Assembly (NCBI RefSeq): GCF_004365655.1
Contig: NZ_SOEO01000001.1
Coordinates: 1,452,183 to 1,516,182 of the forward strand
Direction of reading: 5' to 3'
DNA length: 64,000 nt
DNA from: Epilithonimonas xixisoli
GTDB lineage: Bacteria; Bacteroidota; Bacteroidia; Flavobacteriales; Weeksellaceae
A program made the position numbers and the translations under genes. Of the stretch, positions 36,464 to 44,445 are shown piece after piece (the first letter of the stretch is position 1; each line of letters begins with the position of its first letter). Under the pieces are notes generated by a model that was not told the origin of the DNA, searched no databases, and saw only the letters and a list, made by a program, of their open reading frames with translations.

Positions 36464-37381
36464 TTACGGCAATATCTCCAACCCCGAAAGTTTCAGTTTA
36501 CCGTTTTCTTCTGTGAGCCAGAAACAGAATTGAACACCTTCGTGACCATCGCCGTTTTCGTTTTGGCGGTGGGTGGTGTATCGGATTACGCAGTCGCCAT
36601 AGTCGGTGGAGTTGGCTAAAAACTGGGTTTCTTTGCGTTGCAGTCTTTGCAGGAGTTCTGGGCTGAAAACTTCACGGATGTACTTTTTAAGAAACAGTTC
36701 TTTGCTGATGCCGTTAGGACTTTTGGCAGACGGATAGCACATACCACAATACAGTTTTTCGGCAATGTGTTGGGCTATTGCTGTGTTGTCTTTTTGCTCT
36801 ATTAGGGCAATGAGTTCGGTGGTAAAAGCTTCGGATTTTGTTTGTAATGCCTGCTTGTTTTCCAAGGTTTGCATCAACGCCAGTAAGCCGTTTTTTGTAC
36901 CTTCAAAATAATTATTTTCTTTAAATTTCGGGATGAAATGATGGTCGATGATTTGTTTGGTGGCTTCATCGCTTAAGATTTTTTCGATGCCGTTGCCGTT
37001 GTGGATGCGCATTTGGCGGTACTGTTTGGAAATGGCAATCAGCACGCCGTTGTCTTTTCCTTTTTGCCCGATGCCCCAAGTGTTGGCTAACAGAAGTGTG
37101 TAGGCTTCAAAATCTTCTTTGTCGCAATAGTATTCATTGAGCGTTACGATGGCAATCTGTATGGTGGTGCGTTTTTCAAAATCTTGGATAAGGCTGTCTA
37201 ATTCCTCGGTTTCACTTTGGCTGAAAAGAGCTTCAAAATCGGTAACAGAGCCTTTTGGTTGTGCCATTACACGCATCAGCACATCGTCTTTGGGGCGAGG
37301 AATGTTTAATTTTTGCGGTGTTTGCGAGCAGGCTGTAAAAAACTGGCAAAGCAATAGTAGGATTAGGATATGGTTTTTCAT
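36464..37381 (-). CDS. Lipoprotein with TPM domain
   Basis: 305 residues from the ATG at 37381 (MKNHILILLLLCQFFTACSQ, lipobox Cys at 18). Residues about 45-165 show the TPM (DUF477) pattern: VTDFEALFSQSETEELDSLI, TTIQIAIVTLNEY, LLANTWGIGQKGKDNGVLI, RIHNGNGIEKILSD. TPM domains occur in membrane-associated quality-control proteins. The C-terminal 120 residues (EVFSPELLQRLQRKETQFL, GVQFCFWLTEENGKLKLSG) are unassigned. It is the distal gene of the minus-strand array; a copy of its signal-peptide coding region is found again at 38150-38230. Confidence 0.72.
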   Translation of the reverse strand: MKNHILILLLLCQFFTACSQTPQKLNIPRPKDDVLMRVMAQPKGSVTDFEALFSQSETEELDSLIQDFEKRTTIQIAIVTLNEYYCDKEDFEAYTLLLANTWGIGQKGKDNGVLIAISKQYRQMRIHNGNGIEKILSDEATKQIIDHHFIPKFKENNYFEGTKNGLLALMQTLENKQALQTKSEAFTTELIALIEQKDNTAIAQHIAEKLYCGMCYPSAKSPNGISKELFLKKYIREVFSPELLQRLQRKETQFLANSTDYGDCVIRYTTHRQNENGDGHEGVQFCFWLTEENGKLKLSGLEILP

Positions 37382-37415
37382 TTGTTTGTGAGTTTGGAAT
37401 TTCAATTACAGAATT

Positions 37416-38129
37416 TTATTCATCTTCATCAGAGCGGTAATCCCAAGTTATGTTTATCTCTTCTATTATGCTGATAAATCTATCTTTATGATTTGTACCA
37501 ATGAAAATACCACTTGGCTTATTTTCACTATTTATAGACAAGGTAATTACTTCATTGAAATCATTAGTGAAGTAACGTTGAGATTGAAAAGTAATATTTT
37601 TTATTTCTTCCCATTTTTTCTCAATTATTTCTAGTGTTTCGGCTTTTAATTCATCTTCACTTATTTTGTTTGCATTGTATTTTAAACCACCCAATGTTCC
37701 ATTGAGAATTGCCATTGAGAGCAAAAATTTTTCAATATTTGGACTATCTTCAAACCACTCTTCTGACAAGTTAATAGCATCATAATTCCCATAAATTTTA
37801 GGGTTTTCAAGACTAAGGTCATTTTCATTAATCCCCCAAAAAATTACTCCTTGATTTTCTTCATAAAAAACTAAATATCTATCATCAGAAAATCCTATTT
37901 GGCTATTAGGTTCTAATAATCTGTTATAGCTTTCATTTAATATTTTATGCTTTCCCAAAGACAAGTAGTAATCCCGTAAAACTTTTGGGAGTTTAATATT
38001 ATTTGTTTCTTCGAAATTTAATATTTCAGTTTCTGAATATCCAAAATGTTCAGCTTCTGAAATTCCATAAAGTTTCCTAATTTCATTAAATTCTGTCATA
38101 TGAAGTTTTGTGTTTATTTTTTCAATCAT
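37416..38129 (-). CDS. SMI1/KNR4 (SUKH) family protein, probable immunity protein
   Basis: 237 residues; the likelier start is the second Met (about 38099, MTEFNEIRKLYG). The SUKH core is seen as ETNNIKLPKVLRDYYLSLGKH followed by YLVFYEENQGVIFWGIN and a C-terminal helix pair. SUKH proteins are the most frequent immunity proteins to polymorphic nuclease and other toxins in bacteria. No toxin gene is adjacent, so it is an orphan. One of two SUKH members of the array. Confidence 0.75.
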   Translation of the reverse strand: MIEKINTKLHMTEFNEIRKLYGISEAEHFGYSETEILNFEETNNIKLPKVLRDYYLSLGKHKILNESYNRLLEPNSQIGFSDDRYLVFYEENQGVIFWGINENDLSLENPKIYGNYDAINLSEEWFEDSPNIEKFLLSMAILNGTLGGLKYNANKISEDELKAETLEIIEKKWEEIKNITFQSQRYFTNDFNEVITLSINSENKPSGIFIGTNHKDRFISIIEEINITWDYRSDEDE

Positions 38130-38149
38130 TTTCCTAAATTTCTCACGGT

Positions 38150-38230
38150 TTATAAATCATCTGTTGTAGTTTGCGAGCAGGCTGTAAAAAACTGGCTCAA
38201 CAACAGTAGGATTAGGATATGGTTTTTCAT
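38150..38230 (-). pseudogene. Detached lipoprotein signal-peptide fragment (26 codons)
   Basis: ATG at 38230 opens MKNHILILLLLSQFFTACSQ, the same signal as the TPM lipoprotein at 37381 except one residue (S for C at 12), and stops after six further codons. At DNA level about 60 bp are nearly identical. It is a left-over 5' end with the body of the gene replaced by a SUKH gene, direct evidence of cassette exchange. Confidence 0.75.
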
Positions 38231-38249
38231 TTCATTGTCCTTTGAAAGA

Positions 38250-38858
38250 TTAATAATTTTGAACATTACCACTTTCAATTAACCGTTTTATTAATTCAAT
38301 TAAAAGAGTGTTCATCTGAAGTTGCCATTCAATTACCTTTTCTTCAGTTTCAAATTTGAATGTGTTTTTATCAATAATGATAGATTTAAGGTCAAATTTT
38401 TGAAACGGATACGTTATTATTGACCTTTCTTTTTCTAATAGAATTGTTAGGAAATCTTTAGAAACCAAATTTTCATATCTGGTAAAAATAATACGAACAA
38501 GTTTATCCTTATCAAACGCAATTTCAATTCCATCAACGTCCGTTTCTGAAAAATAAAAATCCCTATTTTCCATACCAACCAAATATGGAAAAACTTGTTT
38601 ATCTGCATCAAATTTGCTGGCGATAATGAATTCTGTTTCTTCTTTTTTATATAAAGTTTCGAAATTTAGTTTACCATCTATAATTTTTACATTTTGGATA
38701 GGTTTACAAATTGGCTCTCCATAAGGATTTTCGTCAATTTCAAATCTTCCTGTTTTCGTAGAGTAGAAAAATTTTTCTCCGGCGATTATCATAATCTCTT
38801 TTATGGTTGGGTCAATTTTTAATATTAATCCCTTTGATTTTATACTTTTCGTTTTCAT
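38250..38858 (-). CDS. Unknown cytoplasmic protein, candidate orphan immunity protein
   Basis: 202 residues, no signal or membrane helix. Mixed alpha/beta composition (LILKIDPTIKEIMIIAGEKF, DGIEIAFDKDKLVRIIFTRYE) with a C-terminal amphipathic helix (WQLQMNTLLIELIKRLIESG). No family was recognised. Position within the array, between repeated spacer fragments, is the only reason to propose an immunity role. Confidence 0.6.
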   Translation of the reverse strand: MKTKSIKSKGLILKIDPTIKEIMIIAGEKFFYSTKTGRFEIDENPYGEPICKPIQNVKIIDGKLNFETLYKKEETEFIIASKFDADKQVFPYLVGMENRDFYFSETDVDGIEIAFDKDKLVRIIFTRYENLVSKDFLTILLEKERSIITYPFQKFDLKSIIIDKNTFKFETEEKVIEWQLQMNTLLIELIKRLIESGNVQNY

Positions 38859-38875
38859 TTCTAATTCTGTTTTGC

Positions 38876-38930
38876 GTTCGGCAAATCTTTAAACCGTTGT
38901 CCTTTTTAGTTGATGTAGGGGGTTTTGGTT
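38876..38930 (-). repeat. Duplicated 3' end of the WG-repeat gene, copy 1
   Basis: Matches the DNA at 40136-40190, which encodes TGYINKKGQRFKDLP at the end of the WG-repeat lipoprotein. Here it is non-coding, sitting between two unrelated array genes. Confidence 0.7.
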
Positions 38931-38931
38931 A

Positions 38932-39375
38932 TTAGTAAAACGCCCAGATTACTCTTAAATATGTTTTTAATATTTTTTCTAATTCTAAAATTTCGCCCTT
39001 ACTTAATTCTATTTGAGTATCTGCTACACTGATAATAAACTTTGCAAATCCTGCTGATGATTGATAATTCAAATCATTCAACGAAGTGTGGTGCTTGCAA
39101 GATGTCTGAAAACTTAAATCGGAAAATTGCTTTTGAAATGCCTCGTCCATTTGGTCTTGCCATTCGTCTGCAGAAATTTCTGTACTGCAAACATTACACA
39201 AAATTGGTTCAAAATTTTCTCCTGCATCAACAAATTCTACTTCGGCTAATGTTTGAAAATCTACATTGTTATTCGTGAAAATTTTCTCCAAAAAATCTTT
39301 TGCTTGCACTTGGAGAACTGTCGCCGGAACATAATCCGGATTAGTAGGGATTATTTTTAAAATGCTTTCTGACAT
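38932..39375 (-). CDS. Unknown protein with Cys/His pairs, candidate orphan immunity protein
   Basis: 147 residues. LCNVCSTEISADEWQDQMDEAF and SCKHHTS could together form a small metal site (CxxC...CxHH). The N-terminus SILKIIPTNPDYVPATVLQVQAKDFLEKIF is followed by an acidic strand EVEFVDAGENFEPI, which fits toxin-neutralising proteins that mimic nucleic acid, but this is speculative. It is flanked on both sides by copies of the same duplicated 3' gene end. Confidence 0.58.
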   Translation of the reverse strand: MSESILKIIPTNPDYVPATVLQVQAKDFLEKIFTNNNVDFQTLAEVEFVDAGENFEPILCNVCSTEISADEWQDQMDEAFQKQFSDLSFQTSCKHHTSLNDLNYQSSAGFAKFIISVADTQIELSKGEILELEKILKTYLRVIWAFY

Positions 39376-39387
39376 TGGTTTATTTTT

Positions 39388-39469
39388 TTCTAATTTTTCT
39401 TCTTTCTCCCCACACTCGGCAACTCCTTAAACCGTTGTCCTTTTTTGTTGATGTAGGTGGTTTTGGTTA
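39388..39469 (-). repeat. Duplicated 3' end of the WG-repeat gene, copy 2
   Basis: About 80 bp nearly identical to 40110-40190, including the non-coding T/C-rich tail TTCTAATTTTTCTTCTTTCT after the stop. The copy therefore spans the gene end plus its downstream spacer. Confidence 0.75.
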
Positions 39470-39487
39470 AATGTTTTTAGAATGAAA

Positions 39488-40099
39488 TTACCAAATATTT
39501 AAAATTCCGTCATTAGGTGAAATAGGGAAAACTTCTTTTACCTGAACATTGTGTGAGCCGAATTTTCCTAACCAACCCACAATTGCATTTCCTTTTAAAT
39601 AAACATCTGCGACATCTGTAAAAAAGGTTGGGTAATCTTCTATAATACTTTTAAAATACATTTCCTTTAAGATATCGATAAATAATCCACGCAAATACAA
39701 ATCTGTTTGAACTCCAATTTTAGAATTAAATTTTTCCTGTATTTTATCAAAATCAAACTTGTAATTTGAAATATATTCTTTAACAATTACATCTGTGAAC
39801 TTATTCCAAGTATGTCCATATTTATTTTTATGATGAAGCGAAAGAAACATCTGGCTACGTCCACCAGCTTCAATAAATAGATTATCTAATGTTACAAAGC
39901 CCTTCACATCTCTTTTGTAAGCAAGTTTTTTCTCAACTTCATCCGTACTACTTGCAAACTCTGTTTTAAACTTGGTGTCGAAATCTGAAGTTTTACCACA
40001 GTTTCTAAACCAATCATTTTCAATCATTTTTTCAGCCATTAATTTTATTTCAGGCGTCAAAATGATTTTCTTTCCAAATAAATTATCTATAAATCCCAT
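39488..40099 (-). CDS. Unknown cytoplasmic protein, candidate orphan immunity protein
   Basis: 203 residues from the ATG at 40099 (MGFIDNLFGKK); the longer frame from 40138 reads through the repeated spacer and is rejected. Contents: LTPEIKLMAEKMIENDWFRNCG, GFVTLDNLFIEAGGRSQMFLSL, a Trp/His segment HHKNKYGHTWNKFTD and a C-terminal domain ending ISPNDGILNIW. No signal, no membrane helix, no family recognised. Spacing and context are those of an array cassette. Confidence 0.58.
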   Translation of the reverse strand: MGFIDNLFGKKIILTPEIKLMAEKMIENDWFRNCGKTSDFDTKFKTEFASSTDEVEKKLAYKRDVKGFVTLDNLFIEAGGRSQMFLSLHHKNKYGHTWNKFTDVIVKEYISNYKFDFDKIQEKFNSKIGVQTDLYLRGLFIDILKEMYFKSIIEDYPTFFTDVADVYLKGNAIVGWLGKFGSHNVQVKEVFPISPNDGILNIW

Positions 40100-40112
40100 T
40101 TTCAATTTTTTT

Positions 40113-40719
40113 CTAATTTTTCTTCTTTCTCCCCACACTCGGCAAATCTTTAAACCGTTGTCCTTTTTTGTTGATGTAGCCGGTTTCGGTAATGTTTCCG
40201 CCCCAGTTCCAGTGCAGGTCTATTAAGCCATTGGTGCCACTTTGGGCTATGATTTGCTTATGGGTTTTGCCGTTTTCATAAATCTTTTCGCCACCTATGT
40301 AATATTGGGCATAGCCTTGGTTAAACGGCGTTACGAAGCTGTATTGTGCCGGTATTATTTTTTGTCCGTTTAGGTTGGCAAAACCCATTTTTTTGGTTTT
40401 CTACAAAGCGGAACAATCCTTCCTGCACATAATCGGGACCGTTGTCGAAAATAAAAGGCACCAAAATAACTTTGCCTTGCGCATTGATGCCCAGCCATTG
40501 GTGTTTTTGGGTAAACACAATTGCCATTTGGCAGAAGCTTTCGGTGTAGGTAGCCAGATAGGCGGGCTTTAGCACGGTTTTGCCTTTGGTGTTGCGGTAG
40601 CCAAAAAGCTCGGTTCCCGAACTGCTGTCTGCATACACGCGGTAACAGTTTTTGCCGTTTTGTGCGTTTGTGGTTGTACAGAGGCAGAGCAAGAGCAGGA
40701 TGAGGATTGGGGTTTTCAT
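40113..40719 (-). pseudogene. WG-repeat lipoprotein-type protein broken by a one-base frameshift
   Basis: The first frame runs from ATG 40719 (MKTPILILLLLCLCTTTNAQ, exported) through WG-like repeats (LFGYRNTKGKTVLKPAYLA, WLGINAQGKVILVPFIFD) to FVENQKN, then loses the pattern and stops at 40321. The second frame (40113-40388) resumes it: MGFANLNGQKIIPAQY, TGYINKKGQRFKDLP. The switch falls in a run of seven A on the coding strand (T run at 40388-40394); six A would read VENQKMGFANLNGQ in one frame. Either a real mutation, phase variation by slippage, or a sequencing error. Confidence 0.8.
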
Positions 40720-40726
40720 TTGGTTT

Positions 40727-41275
40727 TTATAACTTTTCAAATTTCACATCGTTATATTGTTTTAGATAAATTGAAGTATCAAAATTATCTTGTGTTTTTA
40801 TCATATTCAATATTTCATTTTGAAAAGCAACTTCCTTTTCTAAAGAAGTGTTCCAATATTCAGGATTGTCTGAAAAATTTTCATAGTAATCCAAAACATC
40901 AATAATTCCTGCAAATAATCCTTCTAAACTATTTAAGTCTTTTAAATCAGAAGTGGCGCTACCAAAAGCTTCAAGTATGAAAATTTCAATAGATTCAGGC
41001 TCTTCGTAATCATCTGAATATTCATCAGTTTCGGCTAAGCTTTTTTCAATTGCTTTTTGATAATTTTCTAAATTCCCTTTACTAATATCAGAGATTAGCT
41101 GATTTTTGTCGATGTCAATTTTGATGTATTTGCTAATTACATTTTCAAAATCGGGTAAATGAAAGTAAAAACCCAATGTGGCTAATTTTAGGTTTTTTCG
41201 CTGTTCGGCTGATGACTTGCTAAGTTCTGTGTGTAAGTTTTCAGTGTGTTGTTTAATATGTTTTACGATATCCAT
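40727..41275 (-). CDS. Unknown acidic helical protein, candidate orphan immunity protein
   Basis: 182 residues, mostly helical and strongly acidic (ETDEYSDDYEEPESIEIFILE). N-terminal KHIKQHTENLHTELSKSSAEQRKNL, C-terminal SLEKEVAFQNEILNMI. Small acidic all-helical proteins are common among toxin immunity families, but no named family was recognised. Its stop lies 7 bp before the start of the WG-repeat gene. Confidence 0.58.
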   Translation of the reverse strand: MDIVKHIKQHTENLHTELSKSSAEQRKNLKLATLGFYFHLPDFENVISKYIKIDIDKNQLISDISKGNLENYQKAIEKSLAETDEYSDDYEEPESIEIFILEAFGSATSDLKDLNSLEGLFAGIIDVLDYYENFSDNPEYWNTSLEKEVAFQNEILNMIKTQDNFDTSIYLKQYNDVKFEKL

Positions 41276-41347
41276 ATTGTATGCTTTTATTCCACCTCTT
41301 CGAGGTTTTGTTTTCCATTCATTTTTCTTTTCTATAATATTTTCATC

Positions 41348-41378
41348 TCCCGAAGTTTCGGGACAGGCTCTTCGGGAT
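41348..41378. repeat. REP-like palindrome
   Basis: TCCCGAAG...CTTCGGGA with an inner CCCGAA-GT-TTCGGG hairpin, between two array genes. Similar CCCGAAA/TTTCGGG words form the terminator at 51574-51600. Confidence 0.55.
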
Positions 41379-41386
41379 TATTTTCT

Positions 41387-41728
41387 TCAATGATTGCTTT
41401 TCAATTCTTTTATCAAATCATTTCTGCTTTGCCAAACATTTCCACAATCTCCGCAACCCCAAAATTTTTCTTCTTTATTGTTGATAAAGCTGATAATTCC
41501 GTCTTTGCAAATCGGGCAGTTTTTGCCGTCGAATTCATCTTTTGTGGGTTTGTCTTTTTGTGGTTCGTATGACATTAAATCCATAGGATTTATGGGAACG
41601 TCTTTGTAGCATTCCGAACATTCTATCATCAATAATCGTTGGTTCTTTTTAATTGCATTTTCCAACTGGTTTTTCTGATTATCATTTGCCAGAAAAACTT
41701 CTTTGCAATTGGGGCATCTTACTTTCAT
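41387..41728 (-). CDS. Small double zinc-ribbon protein
   Basis: 113 residues with two ribbon-like metal sites: CPNC (5-8) paired with CSEC (37-40), and CPIC (71-74) paired with CGDC (92-95). The middle is basic/acidic and lacks hydrophobic helices. It could be a nucleic-acid- or protein-binding antitoxin/immunity factor; no specific family recognised. It lies 6 bp before the end of the 41735 gene, so the two are probably translated together. Confidence 0.65.
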   Translation of the reverse strand: MKVRCPNCKEVFLANDNQKNQLENAIKKNQRLLMIECSECYKDVPINPMDLMSYEPQKDKPTKDEFDGKNCPICKDGIISFINNKEEKFWGCGDCGNVWQSRNDLIKELKSNH

Positions 41729-41734
41729 TTGTTT

Positions 41735-42079
41735 TTATTTTAACTGATTGATAAGGATAAAAGCATCGTTCTCCAGATAGAAATTTATTGCAGTCAAAAA
41801 ATCTTTGTTTCCTACGTTTGATATACCTTGTTGCATCAGGTTTGATTTTATTCCATTCAAATCTGTAATGTCCAAGCCGTATTTCAAGCCTTTGTCTCTG
41901 GCTGGTTTTGGTTCATCCAAATCTTCGTCATCCAAATCATTGGAATTATGAACCAGGCAAATGCTTTCCAGCGTCAGCTTTTCTTGCGGAATAAAAAGGA
42001 CATCGTTCCATTGGTAACTGTCTATTTTATTGAGAATTTCGTTTAATTGTTGATATTTAATTTCCATAATTGTTTCCAT
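41735..42079 (-). CDS. DUF7716-like small protein, candidate immunity protein
   Basis: 114 residues (the second Met at 42067 is an equally good start). WNDVLFIPQEKLTLESICLV, an acidic loop NDLDDEDLDEPKPARDKGL, then LKYGLDITDLNGIKSNL and NFYLENDAFILI. I recall this order from a small uncharacterised family often found next to polymorphic toxins, but the label is from memory. Upstream of it lies a copied 3' end of the 42622 gene. Confidence 0.58.
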   Translation of the reverse strand: METIMEIKYQQLNEILNKIDSYQWNDVLFIPQEKLTLESICLVHNSNDLDDEDLDEPKPARDKGLKYGLDITDLNGIKSNLMQQGISNVGNKDFLTAINFYLENDAFILINQLK

Positions 42080-42092
42080 TTCTTTTTAAATT

Positions 42093-42163
42093 TCATTTCC
42101 CCACCCTTAAATGCTCAATAGCATTGGGTGTTTCGCTGTTGTTGTAGGGATAGGCAAAATAAA
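42093..42163 (-). repeat. Duplicated 3' end of the lipoprotein gene at 42622
   Basis: About 70 bp essentially identical to 42617-42688, where it codes for the lipoprotein's end (YPYNNSETPNAIEHLRVGK) and its stop. Here it is a detached fragment between two cassettes. Confidence 0.8.
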
Positions 42164-42166
42164 TCA

Positions 42167-42595
42167 TCATTTTAATCCTTTGTGCTTTTCCAAATAGCCT
42201 TTTAAATCCTCGTTCAAATTTTGGTTCAAATTTCTATCCAGAAGTAATTTTTCTAAAAGAATGATATAATTACAATCTTTAAAGACTGTTTGTCCGGAGT
42301 TTAATATGCGATTTACCATTAATAGATTAAATTCGTTCGGTTTTCTTTCTATGGATTGTATCAACTCATTTTCATAGTCTGTCAATCCCTCTATAGCGTG
42401 GAGAACTGACCATAATACGCTATCATAATGGTTATCATTTAACCTTTCGAAAATACCAAACATAGCAGGAATAGCTTTTTTTCTTTCACTTTTTTCCATA
42501 CTATATAGTTCTGAAATTATGTCATCAACCTCATACAATGTATCGTTGTTTGGGTTGACTGAATTTAATTGTGTAATAATATTATGAATGTCCAT
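42167..42595 (-). CDS. Imm30-like immunity protein
   Basis: 142 residues from the second Met (42595, MDIHNIITQLN); the longer frame from 42625 overlaps the stop of the upstream lipoprotein gene. The helical repeat-like sequence YDSVLWSVLHAIEGLTDYENELIQSI and PNEFNLLMVNRILNSG resembles immunity protein 30 of polymorphic toxin systems. No cognate toxin is nearby. Cytoplasmic. Confidence 0.65.
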   Translation of the reverse strand: MDIHNIITQLNSVNPNNDTLYEVDDIISELYSMEKSERKKAIPAMFGIFERLNDNHYDSVLWSVLHAIEGLTDYENELIQSIERKPNEFNLLMVNRILNSGQTVFKDCNYIILLEKLLLDRNLNQNLNEDLKGYLEKHKGLK

Positions 42596-42621
42596 TTTTC
42601 TGTATTGTTTTTCTTTAAATT

Positions 42622-43176
42622 TCATTTCCCCACCCTTAAATGCTCAATAGCATTGGGTGTTTCGCTGTTGTTGTAGGGATAGGCAAAATATACCGTTCCA
42701 AAATCTTTTGTGGCGTATTGGGTGCTTACGTTTTGGTTTTCGAGCAAGCCCAGCCTAAACCTGCCCGAATACCACGCATTGATGAAAATGGCAGGTATAG
42801 CGTAGAATTTTGGGCGTTGCACAAAGTAGCCGTTTTTTATTTTGCCTTTTATTTGGTAGGTTTTCAGGGTTTGGTTTTGGGTATGGATTTGTACGTTTAT
42901 GGTTTTGCTGTCAACCACTTTTAAAGTGGCGTAAACAGGATTTTCTGTGAACGTTTTGTAGGTTTCTGCGGTTACAACAGACGATTTTCCCCAAAGTATT
43001 TCGTTTTGGTGTTTTATGGCGGTGCTGTCGGTAATGTACGTTCCGTTGATAGCCGAAAGGTTCTCTGGGCTTAAGGCTACGTGGTTTGCCAGTACTTCGG
43101 TTTTGGGAAACGTGGCGCAACTGCATAGCAGAAAAAGGCTACACAGCAGTGTGATGTATTGGGTTGGGGTTTTCAT
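42622..43176 (-). CDS. Lipoprotein of unknown function
   Basis: 184 residues with a lipoprotein signal (ITLLCSLFLLCSCATF, Cys about 20). The mature part has SPENLSAINGTYITDSTAIKHQ, LKVVDSKTINVQIHTQNQTLKTYQIKGKIKNGYF and ends YPYNNSETPNAIEHLRVGK: a beta-rich, lipocalin-like pattern (G-Y at the start, K-GYF strand). It may protect at the periplasm or outer membrane. Its last 70 bp are copied at 42093-42163. Confidence 0.65.
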   Translation of the reverse strand: MKTPTQYITLLCSLFLLCSCATFPKTEVLANHVALSPENLSAINGTYITDSTAIKHQNEILWGKSSVVTAETYKTFTENPVYATLKVVDSKTINVQIHTQNQTLKTYQIKGKIKNGYFVQRPKFYAIPAIFINAWYSGRFRLGLLENQNVSTQYATKDFGTVYFAYPYNNSETPNAIEHLRVGK

Positions 43177-43191
43177 TTCTGTAATTGCGTA

Positions 43192-43788
43192 TTAAAATTC
43201 CAAGTTAAAATCTTTGACCAACGGATTGTTAAATGAAATATTTACAGCATCTGTAAAATTGATTTCATAGCCAATTTCATTGCTTAAGCGTTTAGGATTG
43301 GCAGTGGAATTTCTAAAACCTTTGATAGAAACATTTTTCAATCCTGAACTTTCAGCAAAATGTATTGCTTTATTATAACATATCAATTCTCGGTTGGGTC
43401 CGGTAGCAATTTCTTGTGTAATAGATGATTTATTAGTTTCAAAAACTTTCGGGTTCCAATCTTCAAAAAACTCAAATGATGCTATCCATATTCCATCTTC
43501 GCCCACATTTAAAGCAAAATCCTGATAATTGAAAATTTCTTTCCAATTATTGTCAAGTTGTTCTAAACTGTTTTCATTTACAAAGATTTTATAGGTTGTG
43601 TTGGTAATTTTTATCAATGGAATTGCAATGTGTTCAATCAAACACAGCTGTTGCAACAAATCTTTGTTTTTATCAAACAAATCCAACAAGTTTTTCTTTT
43701 TAATCTTTTCATTTTTCAAAAAATCCATAAAATTGGATAATGAGAAAATAAAAAAACCGTAAGATGAAGTAGTTATTCTGTTATTCAT
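43192..43788 (-). CDS. Unknown protein, candidate orphan immunity protein
   Basis: 198 residues, cytoplasmic: FSLSNFMDFLKNEKIKKKNLLDLFDK, LEQLDNNWKEIFNYQDFALNVGEDGIWIASFEFFEDW, ATGPNRELICYNKAIHFAESSG. No family recognised. Upstream (43789-43885) lies a short left-over frame MKKLNNSFSLPQLAGFW that begins like the YwqK genes, another detached 5' end. Confidence 0.58.
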   Translation of the reverse strand: MNNRITTSSYGFFIFSLSNFMDFLKNEKIKKKNLLDLFDKNKDLLQQLCLIEHIAIPLIKITNTTYKIFVNENSLEQLDNNWKEIFNYQDFALNVGEDGIWIASFEFFEDWNPKVFETNKSSITQEIATGPNRELICYNKAIHFAESSGLKNVSIKGFRNSTANPKRLSNEIGYEINFTDAVNISFNNPLVKDFNLEF

Positions 43789-43886
43789 TTTCCAAAATTT
43801 CTTTTTTATTTCTATTTAAAAAATCCCGCATACACCAAAAACCCGCCAATTGCGGTAAAGAGAATGAATTGTTAAGTTTTTTCATT

Positions 43887-44444
43887 TTAATATTTTACAG
43901 TTTCTATCAGATTACCTTGTTCGTCATATTCTTTCCATTCGCCTGCTGGTAAACCGTTTTTATAGTTTACTATTTGTGCTAACTTTCCGTTTTCGTGATA
44001 AGATTTCCATTCGCCAATCATATCGCCGTTTTCATCATAATTCATAGTAGCTTTCAATATTCCGTTTTCGTAAAAATGTTTCCATTCGCCTGTTTCTTTT
44101 CCTTGTGAGTTGAGTTTTCCTTCTTTCCACAACTGCTTGTTATTGTGATAATATGTCCAATTGCCTGTAGGAATGTTTTCATTGAATGAGCCAACACTTC
44201 GCAAATTTTCGTTGCCGTAATAGTATTTCCATTCGCCTGTTTTCTTTCCGTTTTCATAATTTCCGATGCCTTGCAACTTTCCGCTGGAATAGTATTCTTT
44301 ACATTCGCCGGTTTTTATTCCGTTCTCGTAATTTCCGGTTTCTTCTATCTGCCCATTATCCCAATAGGTTTTTTGTTCTTTCTCTTGCCCATAGCAGGAA
44401 GTGAACAATTGCATAATTATGAATAGTGTGATTAGTTTTTTCAT
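43887..44444 (-). CDS. YwqK-type MORN-repeat lipoprotein
   Basis: 185 residues: lipoprotein signal (MKKLITLFIIMQLFTSC, Cys 17), then about six MORN/YwqK repeats of the form GNYENGKKTGEWKYYY, GEWKHFYENG, GLPAGEWKEYDEQG. B. subtilis YwqK is known as an antitoxin-like member of this family, and NCBI names relatives toxin-antitoxin system YwqK family antitoxin. Being exported here, it would act at the surface or in the periplasm. Adjacent to a longer paralogue (44446-45138), separated by one base. Confidence 0.8.
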   Translation of the reverse strand: MKKLITLFIIMQLFTSCYGQEKEQKTYWDNGQIEETGNYENGIKTGECKEYYSSGKLQGIGNYENGKKTGEWKYYYGNENLRSVGSFNENIPTGNWTYYHNNKQLWKEGKLNSQGKETGEWKHFYENGILKATMNYDENGDMIGEWKSYHENGKLAQIVNYKNGLPAGEWKEYDEQGNLIETVKY

Positions 44445-44445
44445 T

